Below the pieces are notes generated by a model. It made no database searches. It was not told where the DNA came from and worked only from the letters and a program-made list of their open reading frames with translations. The translations under genes and the position numbers were made by a program. Shown piece after piece: positions 16,847 to 24,709 of a stretch of DNA of 64,000 nt; position 1 is the first letter of the stretch; each line of letters opens with the position of its first letter. Source of the DNA: Bdellovibrio bacteriovorus str. Tiberius (lineage in GTDB: Bacteria; Bdellovibrionota; Bdellovibrionia; Bdellovibrionales; Bdellovibrionaceae). The stretch lies in NCBI RefSeq assembly GCF_000317895.1, contig NC_019567.1, forward strand, positions 2,604,001-2,668,000, written 5' to 3'.

Positions 16847-18190
16847 ATGGACAGCAACAACAACCAGAACAACATCGAAGTCCAGGATCAAGACACAGTT
16901 CTCATTCTATCCGAGAGCTGGTCTGCCCTTAGTCCGGCCGAGCGCCGTGAAAAATTCAAAGACCTGCCCCGCACCGATGCTGAAGAGCTTTTCCTAAGCC
17001 TTAAGACCCACGATCAGGCCGAACTGATCGAAGAAGCGACTCATCTTGAAAAGAGATCCTGGATCCGCCTGCTGGCCCCCGATGACGTGGCCGATTTGAT
17101 CCAGGAAATGGGCGGCGACCACAAAGAAGACATCCTGTCTTTGCTGGACCCGCAGACCAAACGTGAAGTCACGGCCCTGCTGGCTTACGCGGAAGACGCC
17201 GCCGGGGGCTTGATGAGCTCCCGTTTCGTGCGCCTGCGTCCTGACATGAGTGTGGATGAAGCCATCAGCTACATCCGCATTCAGGCCAAAACCCACGTTG
17301 AAACGATTTATTACGCTTACGTGCTGGATTCCGACCAGAAGCTTCTGGGCGTGGTTTCCTTCCGCGAGTTGTTCCAGTCTTCACCTGAAAAAAAGATCGC
17401 AGAGATCATGCACACCGATGTTCTGAAAGTTCCTGTTGAAATGGACCAGGAGCAAATCGGTCGCATCTTCTCGCAACAGGATCTGATGGCCGTCCCGGTT
17501 GTCGATGAAAACGGTATCATGAAAGGTATCGTTACGTTCGATGACGTGGCCACGGCCATTCAGGAAGAAGCGACCGAAGATATTCATAAAATCGGGGGTG
17601 TTGAATCCCTGGATGCCCCGTACCTGAAGATCTCGATGCTCGAGATGTTAAAAAAGCGCGGTGGCTGGCTGATGATCCTCTTCCTGGGGGAAATGTTCAC
17701 AGCAACGGCCATGGCATTCTTCGAGGATGAATTGTCCAAAGCCGTGGTGCTTTCCATGTTCATCCCGCTGATTATCAGCTCGGGTGGTAACTCGGGTTCT
17801 CAGGCTTCCACTTTGATTATTCGTGCGATTGCTCTGCGCGAGGTGCGCTTGCGTGACTGGTGGCGTGTGCTGGGTCGAGAGATCATGACCGGGGCCTGCC
17901 TGGGTCTGGTGCTGGGTGCGATCGGTTTTATCCGAATCATGCTGTGGCCGAATCGTGAAACACTGTACACCGCTCACTACATGCAAGTGGGTCTGACAGT
18001 TGCCGCCAGCGTCGTGGGTGTCGTGTTGTGGGGAACTATTTCCGGATCGATGCTTCCCTTCATCCTGAAAAAAGTCGGCTTTGACCCCGCTTCTGCTTCG
18101 GCCCCGGCCGTCGCCACTTTGGTCGACGTCACAGGCTTGGTGATCTACTTCTCGGCCGCATCCTTCTTCCTGTCAGGAATTCTGCTCTAG
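16847..18190 (+). CDS. mgtE: Magnesium transporter MgtE
   Basis: 447 residues, the usual length. The N-terminal helical MgtE_N domain (about 25-130) and a pair of CBS domains (about 135-255) are followed by a plug helix and five membrane segments (about 285-447). These contain the conserved IPLIISSGGNSGSQAST pore motif. Magnesium binding to the cytosolic domains normally closes the channel. It starts 75 bases after the exporter operon with a GGGGCGAG ribosome site; the gap holds the possible pseudoknot. A terminator follows. Confidence 0.96.
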   Translation: MDSNNNQNNIEVQDQDTVLILSESWSALSPAERREKFKDLPRTDAEELFLSLKTHDQAELIEEATHLEKRSWIRLLAPDDVADLIQEMGGDHKEDILSLLDPQTKREVTALLAYAEDAAGGLMSSRFVRLRPDMSVDEAISYIRIQAKTHVETIYYAYVLDSDQKLLGVVSFRELFQSSPEKKIAEIMHTDVLKVPVEMDQEQIGRIFSQQDLMAVPVVDENGIMKGIVTFDDVATAIQEEATEDIHKIGGVESLDAPYLKISMLEMLKKRGGWLMILFLGEMFTATAMAFFEDELSKAVVLSMFIPLIISSGGNSGSQASTLIIRAIALREVRLRDWWRVLGREIMTGACLGLVLGAIGFIRIMLWPNRETLYTAHYMQVGLTVAASVVGVVLWGTISGSMLPFILKKVGFDPASASAPAVATLVDVTGLVIYFSAASFFLSGILL

Positions 18191-18232
18191 AAAAAGGTTC
18201 CCGGTTCTTTTCCGGGTCTACACCGCAGCAAT

Positions 18233-18266
18233 AAAAAAAAGGGAGTCTTTCGACTCCCTTTTTTAT
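18233..18266. terminator. Bidirectional intrinsic terminator
   Basis: Stem GGGAGTC/GACTCCC (18241-18247 with 18252-18258) with a TTTC loop, an eight-A run before and a T-run after. It separates mgtE from the convergent protease-PilZ gene. Confidence 0.92.
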
Positions 18267-18283
18267 TTCTTAACTTCAGTACT

Positions 18284-20158
18284 CTAAGTCTTAATAAGTC
18301 CCGATGTCCAGTCGCGGATCATCGCCAGGGTTCCGGTTCGAGCGTTCTCGAAGGCGACCCCGTAGGCTTTGTTTTCTTCGCACCAGACCACTTGACCCTG
18401 CACCTCGATGACTTCGTGGCCATCCGGGCTTTGGATGCGCATGGTGACGATACCGCCTTTTTCCAGAGCCTGATCTGTATTGAATGACAAACCACCCTGA
18501 GAGATCGTGTTCACAGAACCCACCAGTTCACGCTCACCGACCTGAACGCGGATTTCTGAACTCATCTTGAAGCGATCATGCTTACGGCGCGCTTTCGGAT
18601 CACGAGCACGCAGAACCTGCCACAAGATCAAAGGCACCATCAGCAATCCGAAAACAACACCCGCAGCACTGCCGCCGGATCCACCGCCCGCTCCCGGGCC
18701 CTGGTTGACAACGGATCGAACCAGGCCACAACCGCCGCCGCCAGCAGCAGCATCAGAAGCCACACCTCGTTCAGACAAATAAGATGGCTTGTACGACGGC
18801 TGAGAAGCCATCGTCGACGACATGCTTTGCGCCCCATTCAGCAGACTTAAAGCATCAATACGCGCACTGGAAGAAACAATGCCGTTCAGGGAGTACACCT
18901 GATCCGCGGACTGCAACACCAGTTGTTTGATCTGATATCCGGAAAGACTGGTCGCTTCGCGCAAGGCCAAAGCCGCCATCCCCGCCACAAACGGAGCCGC
19001 CATACTGGTGCCGGACATTTTCATTGTGTCGTTACCAGGAACGGTACTTTCAATATATTCACCCGGACTGCCCACATGAACGGTGTAACTGCCATAGTTC
19101 GAGAAGCCCGAGCGGTCATCCCACTTGGAAGTCGAAGCCACAGCGATATTGCTTGGAACATCATAGTTGGCCGGATACATCGGAGCCGAGTCATTGTTAC
19201 TGCCATAGTTGCCGGCAGCCGAAACCACCAGCACGTGATGGTCGTAAGCGTATGTGATCGCATCATGCAAAGAGCGGCTGTAAGTCGAACCACCCCAGGA
19301 ATTATTGATCACGCGCGCGCCATTGTTCACGGCATAATAAATAGCTTTAATCGCATTGGCTGTGGAACCGGAACCACCCGCCCCCAGGAATTTCAAAGGC
19401 ATCACCTGGATTTTGGATTCTGCCAAAGGACGGGCAAAGATATTCTGGCCCGCACCCACCACGATCCCCGCCACGTGGGTTCCGTGGTCGTCGTCGTCAT
19501 AGAAGTTTCCGGTATTGGAAATAAAGTTCCAGCCGTTGATGTCATCAACATATCCGTTTTGATCGTCATCAACCCCCGGAGTTCCGTTGGCCTCGATCTG
19601 GTTGATCCAAAGCGCGCCCGTACCGCCCGAGCTGTAAGGCTTGAAAACATCATGGGCTTTGTCCAGCCCGGTATCCACCACCGCGACAATCACTTTGCCA
19701 TGGGATGAATCCAGCGCTGATTGCTGAGACCAGGATTCAGCAACACGCGTGTCGGCCGTGGACTGGGAATAAACGGAAGGATTTGAGGACACATAACCTG
19801 ACGCCACGACGTCTTCATAAGACAGACGTTCGACAGGACCGTTGGGCTCCACTTCGTTCTTTTTCAAAATGAAGTTGGGCTCAATATATTCAACATCCGG
19901 GTCATTCTTTAAAGCCTCGTACATGGCTTTTTCGTCCATGTCAGACTTCATAGACACCTGGAACACACCCAAGCCCGGAAAGGCGGACTTAAAGTTGGCT
20001 TTCCCCTGCAATTTGGTCTGAGCCAGCCCGGATCCTCCAGCGGAGGCCTTGAACTTGATCAGATACTCGCCAGGAACAGCTTCAGGAGCTGACTGCGCCC
20101 CCGCATTCCACCCAATCAGAATCAATGAAATAAAAAGACCTCTTAGAATCGGCGTCAC
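18284..20158 (-). CDS. Subtilisin-like S8 protease fused to a membrane helix and PilZ domain
   Basis: 624 residues, GTG start behind AAAAGGAG. Signal peptide (1-22), an I9-like propeptide (about 28-100), then an S8 domain with Asp162 (VVDTGLD), His225 (DDDDHGTHVAG), Asn317 (AAGN) and Ser385 (SGTSMAAP). After a linker comes a Gly-rich stretch with one Cys (GGGGCGLV, about 473-480), a single membrane helix (about 497-516), a basic stop, and a PilZ domain (about 524-615) with RKHDR (525-529) matching RxxxR. The second PilZ motif reads TISQGG instead of [DN]xSxxG, so cyclic-di-GMP affinity may be reduced. Predicted topology: protease outside, PilZ in the cytoplasm. Confidence 0.93.
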   Translation of the reverse strand: MTPILRGLFISLILIGWNAGAQSAPEAVPGEYLIKFKASAGGSGLAQTKLQGKANFKSAFPGLGVFQVSMKSDMDEKAMYEALKNDPDVEYIEPNFILKKNEVEPNGPVERLSYEDVVASGYVSSNPSVYSQSTADTRVAESWSQQSALDSSHGKVIVAVVDTGLDKAHDVFKPYSSGGTGALWINQIEANGTPGVDDDQNGYVDDINGWNFISNTGNFYDDDDHGTHVAGIVVGAGQNIFARPLAESKIQVMPLKFLGAGGSGSTANAIKAIYYAVNNGARVINNSWGGSTYSRSLHDAITYAYDHHVLVVSAAGNYGSNNDSAPMYPANYDVPSNIAVASTSKWDDRSGFSNYGSYTVHVGSPGEYIESTVPGNDTMKMSGTSMAAPFVAGMAALALREATSLSGYQIKQLVLQSADQVYSLNGIVSSSARIDALSLLNGAQSMSSTMASQPSYKPSYLSERGVASDAAAGGGGCGLVRSVVNQGPGAGGGSGGSAAGVVFGLLMVPLILWQVLRARDPKARRKHDRFKMSSEIRVQVGERELVGSVNTISQGGLSFNTDQALEKGGIVTMRIQSPDGHEVIEVQGQVVWCEENKAYGVAFENARTGTLAMIRDWTSGLIKT

Positions 20159-20232
20159 CGGTTCTCCTTTTCCACTCAGTTACTATTCGGCCGGAAGTCG
20201 AGGAGGATTTAGACAAATTATTTTTATTCTGC

Positions 20233-20247
20233 GTCTCACAGTGAGAC
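20233..20247. promoter_or_regulatory. 15-base palindrome, candidate operator
   Basis: GTCTCACAGTGAGAC is a perfect 7+1+7 palindrome between the divergent protease-PilZ and DUF502 genes, 81 bases before the latter. A near copy (GTCTCAAGGTGAGAC) occurs at 45336-45350 upstream of the fibre gene. Confidence 0.4.
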
Positions 20248-20327
20248 AGCGTCAGAACTTGAAGCCCGCGGGCTTAGCTGATATCTATTTAATGCCGATA
20301 GGTCATCAGAGAACAGGACATCTAGCT

Positions 20328-20939
20328 ATGAAACAACTTCAGAAGATCTTCTTGCAGGGCCTCGTTACATTTTTGCCGATCGCACTGACAATCTATATCA
20401 TTTACGCCGGCGTCGCGATTGTAGACAGCTTCCTTGGGGACGCTCTTCGCCAGATTCTGCCAATCTATATCCCGGGATTGGGGTTCCTGATCACGATTGT
20501 GCTGATTCTTCTTTTGGGTCTGATGCTGAACAACCTTCTGGCGGGCGGTATCTTCCAAAAGCTGGAACAAAAGCTGACCAAAGTTCCCTTCATCAAAGCC
20601 ATCTACAGTCCCCTGCGCGACCTGATGAATCTGTTTTCCAAGGGTGGAGGCCCGGGCGGTCTGCAAAAAGTTGTCTTGGTGGATATTGGTGAGGGCGAAA
20701 CCCCGATCCGCGCCATGGGCCTTGTGACCCGTGAAAGCTTCAAAGACGTTCCTGCCATTGAACAAAATGCCGGGGACCGCGTCGCAGTTTATATTCCAAT
20801 GAGCTATGGTTTGGGTGGATTCACTTTGATGATTCCAAGAAATCGCATCACTCCGCTGGATATGCCGATTGAAAAAGCCATGAGTCTTGCCATCACCGGC
20901 TGGGTGAAGGCCGACAAAAACGAAGGCGAGAAAAAGTAA
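20328..20939 (+). CDS. DUF502 family membrane protein
   Basis: 203 residues from the ATG at 20328 (AGGAC upstream); longer in-frame starts extend into the region divergent from the protease and lack support. Two N-terminal membrane helices (about 10-30 and 48-72) are followed by a soluble domain with KVPFIKAIYSPLRDLMN and PIRAMGLVTRE segments typical of DUF502. The family is widespread; its function is not established. Its stop overlaps the next start (TAATG). Confidence 0.9.
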   Translation: MKQLQKIFLQGLVTFLPIALTIYIIYAGVAIVDSFLGDALRQILPIYIPGLGFLITIVLILLLGLMLNNLLAGGIFQKLEQKLTKVPFIKAIYSPLRDLMNLFSKGGGPGGLQKVVLVDIGEGETPIRAMGLVTRESFKDVPAIEQNAGDRVAVYIPMSYGLGGFTLMIPRNRITPLDMPIEKAMSLAITGWVKADKNEGEKK

Positions 20940-22345
20940 TGTCTGATTCTTCTGAAAACACCCTGAGCAAAGCCCGTCGTATCAATCAGGACACCAGTCG
21001 TTACGGCGTGTTTGCTGAAATCGGCGCCGGTCAGGAAGTGGCCCGCCACTTCTTCCAGGCTGGTAAAGCGTCTCAGACCATCGCCAAAACCATCTCGGCC
21101 TATGACATGGTTGTCAGCGATGACATCTATGGCAAAGAAGCCAACGGCCGATATGTATGTGAACCGCGCCTATACAAGATGCTGGATCACGAATACAGCC
21201 TGTTGATCGATCGACTGACAGGCCCGCGCGGTGCCACGTCCCGATTCTTCGCTTTGGCCAACACTGTGGCAACAGCCTCTTCCAGCAGCAATAAACAGTC
21301 CCATGGCTGGATGGGTGTGCGCTTCCAGGCGGAACCCGGCGGCCCGGCCAATGAAATCATTCTGCATGTGCGCATGCTGGATCGTCATCGCCTGCAACAA
21401 CAGGAAGCTCTGGGCATCCTGGGTGTGAATCTTTTGAATTGTGCATTTTATCATCTGGATAAACCCGAAGACTTCATTCCTTTGCTGGCTGAGGGCCTGA
21501 AGGACGGCCAGATCATTATTGATGTGATCAAATTCTCGGGCGCAGCCGTGAAGCATTTCGACGTGCGCCTGATGAATCTGGAACTGGTTCGTCGTGGCTT
21601 GGCGGAAGCGATCTTGTTCTCGCCTAAAAACGAGATCCTGAATGTGTCTGACGCCATCTATGGCAAATCGCTGCTGATTCAGCGTGGAACCTATCGCCCG
21701 GTCACAGTGACCCACATGGATGTTCTGAAAAAAGGCCTTGAGCAGATGAAGGGCGACGTTCTGGCAACCGAGGGCAAAGCCCTGGAAGTTCTGCCGATCA
21801 TGGAACTGACCATGCACAATCTGACCACTGACGGACACGTCAATGAAAAGGACTTCCTGGAGCGCGTGGAAACCCTGACCAGTCAGGGTGTGCACGTCAT
21901 GATTTCCAATTTCTTCCTGTTCTATGGACTGAAACGCTTTATCCGTCGCTACAACCCGCACTTTATGGCGCTGGTTGTGGGTGCAAGCCACTTGAACAAG
22001 CTCTTCACAGAAGAGCACTACAGCAACCTGCAAGGTGGTCTACTGGAAGGTCTTGGCAAACTGTTAGAGCAAAAAACCAAACTGTATATCTATCCGCACA
22101 AGACACCGAATCTGTGCCTGACGGCAAGAAGCTTCTTCCCGTCCCCGCACCTGCGCCATATCTATGCTCATTTCATTGAAAACAAGCAGATCGTGGACAT
22201 CTCAGGCTGTGACGAGACTGGTGACTATTTGCATTCTGCAGATGTGATGAAGATGATTGAATCCGGTGATTCTCAATGGGAGCAACTGGTCCCGCCAAGT
22301 GCTCGTGATCTGATCAAGTCTAAAAAACTATTCGGCCTCAGATAG
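20939..22345 (+). CDS. Conserved cytoplasmic protein of unknown function
   Basis: 468 residues with no signal peptide or membrane segment. It opens with a RYGVFAEIGAGQEVARHFFQAG region and a TIAKTISAYDMVVSDDIYG segment. I recognise these as a conserved bacterial family that is often mislabelled (for example as TonB-dependent receptor), although the sequence is clearly soluble. No catalytic motif can be assigned. It is translationally coupled to DUF502, and a hairpin overlapping the stop codon ends the unit. Confidence 0.88.
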   Translation: MSDSSENTLSKARRINQDTSRYGVFAEIGAGQEVARHFFQAGKASQTIAKTISAYDMVVSDDIYGKEANGRYVCEPRLYKMLDHEYSLLIDRLTGPRGATSRFFALANTVATASSSSNKQSHGWMGVRFQAEPGGPANEIILHVRMLDRHRLQQQEALGILGVNLLNCAFYHLDKPEDFIPLLAEGLKDGQIIIDVIKFSGAAVKHFDVRLMNLELVRRGLAEAILFSPKNEILNVSDAIYGKSLLIQRGTYRPVTVTHMDVLKKGLEQMKGDVLATEGKALEVLPIMELTMHNLTTDGHVNEKDFLERVETLTSQGVHVMISNFFLFYGLKRFIRRYNPHFMALVVGASHLNKLFTEEHYSNLQGGLLEGLGKLLEQKTKLYIYPHKTPNLCLTARSFFPSPHLRHIYAHFIENKQIVDISGCDETGDYLHSADVMKMIESGDSQWEQLVPPSARDLIKSKKLFGLR

Positions 22346-22353
22346 AGGCCGAA
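22331..22353 (+). terminator. Hairpin at operon end
   Basis: Perfect eight-base stem TTCGGCCT/AGGCCGAA with a seven-base loop that includes the TAG stop. The downstream T-tract is weak (GTTCCTTTC), so termination is probable but not certain. Confidence 0.5.
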
Positions 22354-22380
22354 GTTCCTTTCAAATTAAAATTTAAATTC

Positions 22381-22926
22381 TTAGAAAGTGTCGCAGCGAA
22401 CGTTCGGCACACAGTAAGATGGGTGCACCTGATCGCCACAGGATTTGCGTGCATTGAATTCAGCCTCTACCAATGATTTCCCCTCCCCTTTGAATGTTTT
22501 TCCGTAACCGGAATCAGTTAACATGCAAATAGCCCCGGCAATCGGGCGCTCGGTGCGCGGGTCAGAACACTTCACCGCCCCTTGGCAGTAGCTGGCGTGA
22601 ACACCCTTGCCACAGGCTTCACGAGCGGACGCTTCCGCCTCTAGTTTGATACGTCCTTTTCCCAGAAAAACTTTGCTGTAGCCGGAATCAGTGATCATGC
22701 AGGCCACCTCCAAAGCAGCTGGAGGTGGGTATGGTTCCGGTCTTTGATTGTACTCAAGATTGGAAACGCGCTGATTGATCTGGCTGATGACGCCTTCCAA
22801 TTGATTCACGCGGGTTTCAAGAATGCGGATGCGTTCAGCCGATCGATCCTGCGCCCCGGCGCTGTGGGCAAAAAGAAAACAGGATGCAGAAAGAACCAGA
22901 ACCAAAGAACTTCTTATAAGCGACAT
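22381..22926 (-). CDS. Secreted protein with coiled coil and two tandem Cys repeats
   Basis: 181 residues from the ATG at 22926; a GTG two codons upstream is the alternative. Signal peptide ends near HSAGAQ. A short coiled coil (ILETRVNQLEGVISQINQRV) is followed by a Pro-rich spacer and two copies of a module of about 46 residues. Each runs from CM[IL]TDSGY through a basic/acidic helix to a C-x6-YC-x5-C pattern. The even, matched cysteines suggest disulfides and extracytoplasmic folding. Domain family unknown; it could bind a ligand or protein in the periplasm or on the surface. Confidence 0.85.
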   Translation of the reverse strand: MSLIRSSLVLVLSASCFLFAHSAGAQDRSAERIRILETRVNQLEGVISQINQRVSNLEYNQRPEPYPPPAALEVACMITDSGYSKVFLGKGRIKLEAEASAREACGKGVHASYCQGAVKCSDPRTERPIAGAICMLTDSGYGKTFKGEGKSLVEAEFNARKSCGDQVHPSYCVPNVRCDTF

Positions 22927-23002
22927 AATCACAACCCCCGGTGTTTTTCTTCTCCCCCATTGAGAAGACGGAAGTTACAAAAGCAAGATCCAGGCCAAAA
23001 AA

Positions 23003-23767
23003 TCAGGAGTCAGAATGGCCCCGGAGAGAGGTTTGGAATTTTTTGGCAAACCGGAAGTAAGTCATCGCCACGAACAAAATCCCAGAGCTGCAAACGGGCA
23101 ACAGAAAACCCAAATGCCCGTATCTGGAAAAAACATACCCGCCCAACACCGAGCCCAATCCGAAAAACAGAATGATCCCCAAGCGCATCAAGGTGGCCTT
23201 TTCTTCATTTTCCACATCATGCAGCTTGTGCCGGTTCAGAATACGCACCAAGCCAATCCCCAAATCAGTGGTAATCCCCGTCAAGTGTGTCGTTCGAATC
23301 ACAGAGCGGGACACGGTGGTAATGGTGCCATTCTGAACTCCACAGACCAAACACAACAGAGCCAGTAGCACAAAATCCCGACGAGCCCCCAAAGGCTCAC
23401 CAAATGTGCCAAAAAAGCCCAAGGCTCCCCCGACAAAGACCACCAAAGTCAAAAAGAAGATGAAACCGAAGGCGATATAGTATTTTGGCTTCTTTCGGAG
23501 CTTCAGGCGGATATCCACCAGTTGACCGCTCAACATGGCCCCAAACAAAAAGAACAAAGGCACCAGCAACATGCCCCAGGCATATCGCGGTCGCCCCTTC
23601 GCCAACTCCAAACCGAAAAACGTGGCAAAACCGGTCACATGAGAAACAAAACGATGGCAGGCCATAAAGCCCCCGATATTGAGAACCCCCGCCTGCAAAG
23701 CCATCAGCATCCATACGGAAATATTACTTTTGGTATAGTGGGAAATGGACTCGTTGCCGTAGATCAT
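23003..23767 (-). CDS. DUF1275 (YoaK-like) membrane protein
   Basis: 254 residues from the ATG at 23767; a TTG 13 codons earlier overlaps the divergent gcvH leader and is less likely. Six to seven hydrophobic segments are spread over the length, with family-like features: GGFMACHRFVSHVTGF near the start and CGVQNGTITTVSRSVIRTTHLTGITTD mid-protein. DUF1275 proteins are predicted transporters of unknown substrate. It is divergent from gcvH with about 80 bases between starts. Confidence 0.88.
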   Translation of the reverse strand: MIYGNESISHYTKSNISVWMLMALQAGVLNIGGFMACHRFVSHVTGFATFFGLELAKGRPRYAWGMLLVPLFFLFGAMLSGQLVDIRLKLRKKPKYYIAFGFIFFLTLVVFVGGALGFFGTFGEPLGARRDFVLLALLCLVCGVQNGTITTVSRSVIRTTHLTGITTDLGIGLVRILNRHKLHDVENEEKATLMRLGIILFFGLGSVLGGYVFSRYGHLGFLLPVCSSGILFVAMTYFRFAKKFQTSLRGHSDS

Positions 23768-23848
23768 AACACTCTTTGCTATACTCACTATTGCAACATG
23801 ATGCAATTACAACTTGACTCTTCGGCACAAAAAAGGCACGAAGACGTC

Positions 23849-24235
23849 ATGCCCTATTTCTTGCCCGAAGAACTGTATTACACGACCAATCACGAGTGGC
23901 TGCACGTCGATGAGAATCTCGCGACAATCGGCCTGACCGAATATGCCCTGGAACGCCTGGGCGAAATTCTTTACATGGAGCTTCCTGAAGAGGGTCAGCA
24001 CACCACCCCGGGCCACACCTTGAGTTCCATTGAAAGCGTGAAGAACATCCATGATCTGATCTCCACCATCAATGGCACAGTGCTGGAGATCAACGCCTCT
24101 CTGATTGAGGACCCCACGCCTCTCAATGACGATCCAATGAGCGAAGGCTGGCTATTTCGTATCGAAATGGACAACGAGCGCGACCTTTCCAGTCTGATTC
24201 GCTCCCGGGACTACAAAGCCCTGATCAGCAAATGA
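23849..24235 (+). CDS. gcvH: Glycine cleavage system H protein
   Basis: 128 residues, normal length. Lys65 in ESVKNIHDLISTINGTV is the lipoylation site, and the flanking NHEWL and DPMSEGWLF segments are diagnostic. GcvH shuttles the aminomethyl group between the P, T and L proteins, and can also act in lipoate transfer. No gcvT or gcvP lies nearby; instead it overlaps a Fur-family regulator by four bases. A longer start at about 23800 is possible but adds a non-conserved N-terminus. Confidence 0.93.
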   Translation: MPYFLPEELYYTTNHEWLHVDENLATIGLTEYALERLGEILYMELPEEGQHTTPGHTLSSIESVKNIHDLISTINGTVLEINASLIEDPTPLNDDPMSEGWLFRIEMDNERDLSSLIRSRDYKALISK

Positions 24236-24657
24236 AAAAGCACCGCGACTTAGTTCTTTTTTTAAAGTCTCACGGCCTGCGCATGACCGCTTCCAAAAAG
24301 CTGATGATCCAGTTTTTCCTGGATCATCAGAATCACCCTGTCCGCCCCCAAGATTTGCAAAGCTTCATGACCAAGCATCTGCCCAAAGCGGACCGCACGA
24401 CGATTTATCGCAATATTGAAAAATTGATTTCTTTGGATGTTATTCAGGAACTGCATATTCCGCAGAAGGGAAAAGTCTTTAAGTACATCTTCGACAAAAA
24501 GCCACATCACTACTGCATCTGCAAGTCCTGCGGTAAAGTGATCAAAGGCAATGAGGACCTTTTCAAACGCATCGAAAAGACATTGAAGGAAATCCACGAC
24601 TTCGCCAAAGCCAATCTGTCCGTCGTCTTTTATGGCCACTGTTCCCAGTGCGAATAA
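24232..24657 (+). CDS. Fur-family metal-responsive regulator
   Basis: 141 residues. Winged-helix DNA-binding half (about 10-80) with ADRTTIYRNIEKL as recognition helix, then a dimerisation half with PHHYCICKSCGK and a C-terminal HCSQCE. The two CxxC pairs form a structural zinc site. The sensory histidines are too sparse in my reading to separate Fur, Zur and PerR. Translation is coupled to gcvH through ATGA. A bidirectional terminator follows. Confidence 0.92.
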   Translation: MKKHRDLVLFLKSHGLRMTASKKLMIQFFLDHQNHPVRPQDLQSFMTKHLPKADRTTIYRNIEKLISLDVIQELHIPQKGKVFKYIFDKKPHHYCICKSCGKVIKGNEDLFKRIEKTLKEIHDFAKANLSVVFYGHCSQCE

Positions 24658-24669
24658 ATCCCATCGACT

Positions 24670-24703
24670 AAAAAAACCCGCACTTATCAGGTGCGGGTTT
24701 TTA
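24670..24703. terminator. Bidirectional intrinsic terminator
   Basis: Stem CCCGCAC/GTGCGGG with a seven-base loop between an A-run and a T-run. It separates the convergent Fur-family and aminopeptidase genes. Confidence 0.9.
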
Positions 24704-24709
24704 AAAGAA

